Source of the DNA: CAZKNJ01 sp964554185
GTDB taxonomy: Bacteria > 4484-113
Reading direction: 5' to 3'
Assembly: GCA_964554185.1 (NCBI GenBank)
Contig: CAZKNJ010000008.1
Coordinates: 1-64,000 of the forward strand
DNA length: 64,000 bases
The position numbers and the translations under genes were made by a program. Shown one piece after another: positions 63,113 through 64,000 of this stretch (positions within the stretch are counted from its first letter, which is position 1; the number at the start of each line of letters is the position of its first letter). A model generated the notes under the pieces. That model had not been told where the DNA came from. It saw only the letters and a program-made list of their open reading frames with translations, and searched no databases.

Positions 63113-63970
63113 ATGAAGCTCGCATTCAGCAAAATGGAGGGCGCGGGCAACGACTTCGTGTTTGTTGACGACCGCGAGGGCGCGCTCAAGGGGCGCGAGG
63201 AAGAGCTGGCGCTGAAGCTGTGCCCGCGCCGCACCTCGGTGGGCGCCGACGGCATCATATTTGTGCGCACCGCGCCGGCGGAGCTGGAGTGCGACGGCGA
63301 GATGGCCTACTACAACGCCGACGGCAGCTACTCCGGCATGTGCGGCAACGGCCTGCGCTGCACCGCCCTGTTCCTGCGCGACCGCTGGGGCGTGGAGAGC
63401 GCGGATATGCGCATCGCGGTGGACGGGCGGCCGCGCCTGGTGCAGCTTCATCCGGACGAGCCCGGCAGCGCCATTGTGACGGTGGAGCTGGGCGTGCCGC
63501 AGTTTGAAGTGGAGGACGTGCCCGCGCTTGTTCCCGGCCCCCGGCATATCGGGAAACCACTGCAATTGGCCGAGGACTTCGCGCCGGGGTGCACGCTGCT
63601 GTCGCTGGGCAATCCGCACTGCGTGATGTGGGTGGAGGAGCTCTCAGACGAGCTGGTGCGCATACTGGGGCCGGAGGTGGAGAACCATCCGCTTTTCCCC
63701 GAGCGCGTCAATGCGGGCTTTGCGGTGATGCGCGGCGGCGCAATTGAACTTCGCGTGTGGGAGCGCGGCTGCGGCGAGACCATGGCCTGCGGCAGCGGCG
63801 CGGCGGCGGCGGCGGTGAGCGCGGTGATGACCGGACGCGCGGAGTTGGGAAGCAGCGTGAATGTGCGCGTGCCCGGCGGCGATCTCATCGTCAACTGGCA
63901 GGGCGAGGGCATGAGCGCGCTGCTCACCGGCCGCGCCCGCTTCGTGTTCGACGGGACGGTTGAGGTGTGA
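63113..63970 (+). CDS. dapF: Diaminopimelate epimerase
   Basis: A 285-residue enzyme that converts LL- to meso-diaminopimelate for lysine and peptidoglycan. The two active-site cysteines are in MCGNGLRC and ACGSGAAAA (GCGETMACGSG). The N-terminus KLAFSKMEGAGNDFVFVD is typical. Its stop overlaps the next ATG (TGATG). Confidence 0.95.
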   Translation: MKLAFSKMEGAGNDFVFVDDREGALKGREEELALKLCPRRTSVGADGIIFVRTAPAELECDGEMAYYNADGSYSGMCGNGLRCTALFLRDRWGVESADMRIAVDGRPRLVQLHPDEPGSAIVTVELGVPQFEVEDVPALVPGPRHIGKPLQLAEDFAPGCTLLSLGNPHCVMWVEELSDELVRILGPEVENHPLFPERVNAGFAVMRGGAIELRVWERGCGETMACGSGAAAAAVSAVMTGRAELGSSVNVRVPGGDLIVNWQGEGMSALLTGRARFVFDGTVEV

Positions 63971-64000
63971 TGGCGAAGGCGAGCAACCATATTGATGCGC
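63970..64000 (+). CDS. Start of a gene downstream of dapF, cut by the window edge
   Basis: The ATG overlaps the dapF stop codon (TGATG), which implies translational coupling. Only ten codons are visible (MAKASNHIDA). A diaminopimelate aminotransferase would fit the neighbourhood, but this cannot be judged from ten residues. Confidence 0.45.
   Translation, partial: MAKASNHIDA

Overview
The window is a GC-rich bacterial chromosome segment that looks like a scaffold of a metagenome-assembled genome. It has five runs of exactly 100 N. Four of these sit between two identical copies of 39 or 55 bases, so they are unmerged contig overlaps and not missing sequence; only the run at 13765-13864 has no such overlap. 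A PilQ-type secretin, a YjbH-like protein, another predicted outer-membrane barrel and many lipobox proteins point to a diderm. The order rpmE-DUF1385-prfA-prmC-tsaC, the divergent lepA/dapF pair and the Bacillus-type sdhCAB operon are shared by several phyla, so I do not assign a phylum; an uncultivated lineage seems likely.

Layout. 1-1.8 kb (minus): a class III nucleotide cyclase cut by the window edge, a small zinc-ribbon protein and a Cys-rich protein with a TIR/deoxyribosyltransferase-like C-terminus. 1.8-5.3 kb (minus): an O-antigen-ligase-like membrane protein and an isolated nuoN. 5.4-28.9 kb (minus): a large pilus/secretion locus. Its promoter-proximal half encodes six pseudopilins (H-, I-, three G- and a J-like) and then a giant K-like protein of about 3,100 residues. 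Its second half, behind its own terminator and promoter, encodes the secretin PilQ, a PilM-PilN fusion, a PilO-like protein and a PilP-position protein. No assembly ATPase, platform protein or prepilin peptidase gene is in the window.

29.0-32.2 kb (plus): coaD, a coiled-coil protein and a lipoprotein zinc metallopeptidase. 32.3-36.0 kb (minus): fumarase beta subunit plus sdhCAB, which together form a succinate/fumarate/malate module. 36.1-39.9 kb: two lipoproteins, an exported protein and LemA. 40.2-41.9 kb (plus): a GntR (YtrA-type) regulator, a small protein sharing the regulator's C-terminal tail, and a membrane SPFH protein, under a clear promoter with an overlapping operator palindrome. 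42.0-46.1 kb (plus): rpmE, DUF1385, prfA, prmC, tsaC, ending in a REP pair. 46.2-52.3 kb (minus): a dockerin-like lipoprotein, a cohesin-like lipoprotein and a YjbH-like protein. 52.4-58.2 kb: secA, a SPOR-domain protein, a predicted outer-membrane barrel and rpiB. 58.2-58.8 kb: a broken REP-associated transposase between two REP palindromes. 58.8-64.0 kb: lepA and hemW separated by a four-helix-bundle cassette with inverted heptamer arrays, a small membrane protein, dapF and the start of one more gene.

Three patterns recur. Many genes have a -10 element only 4-11 nt before the start codon, suggesting widespread leaderless mRNAs. REP-like palindromes with a central GACT-type core occur near the only RAYT. 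Exported proteins with PKD, cohesin, dockerin and PPC-like modules are frequent.
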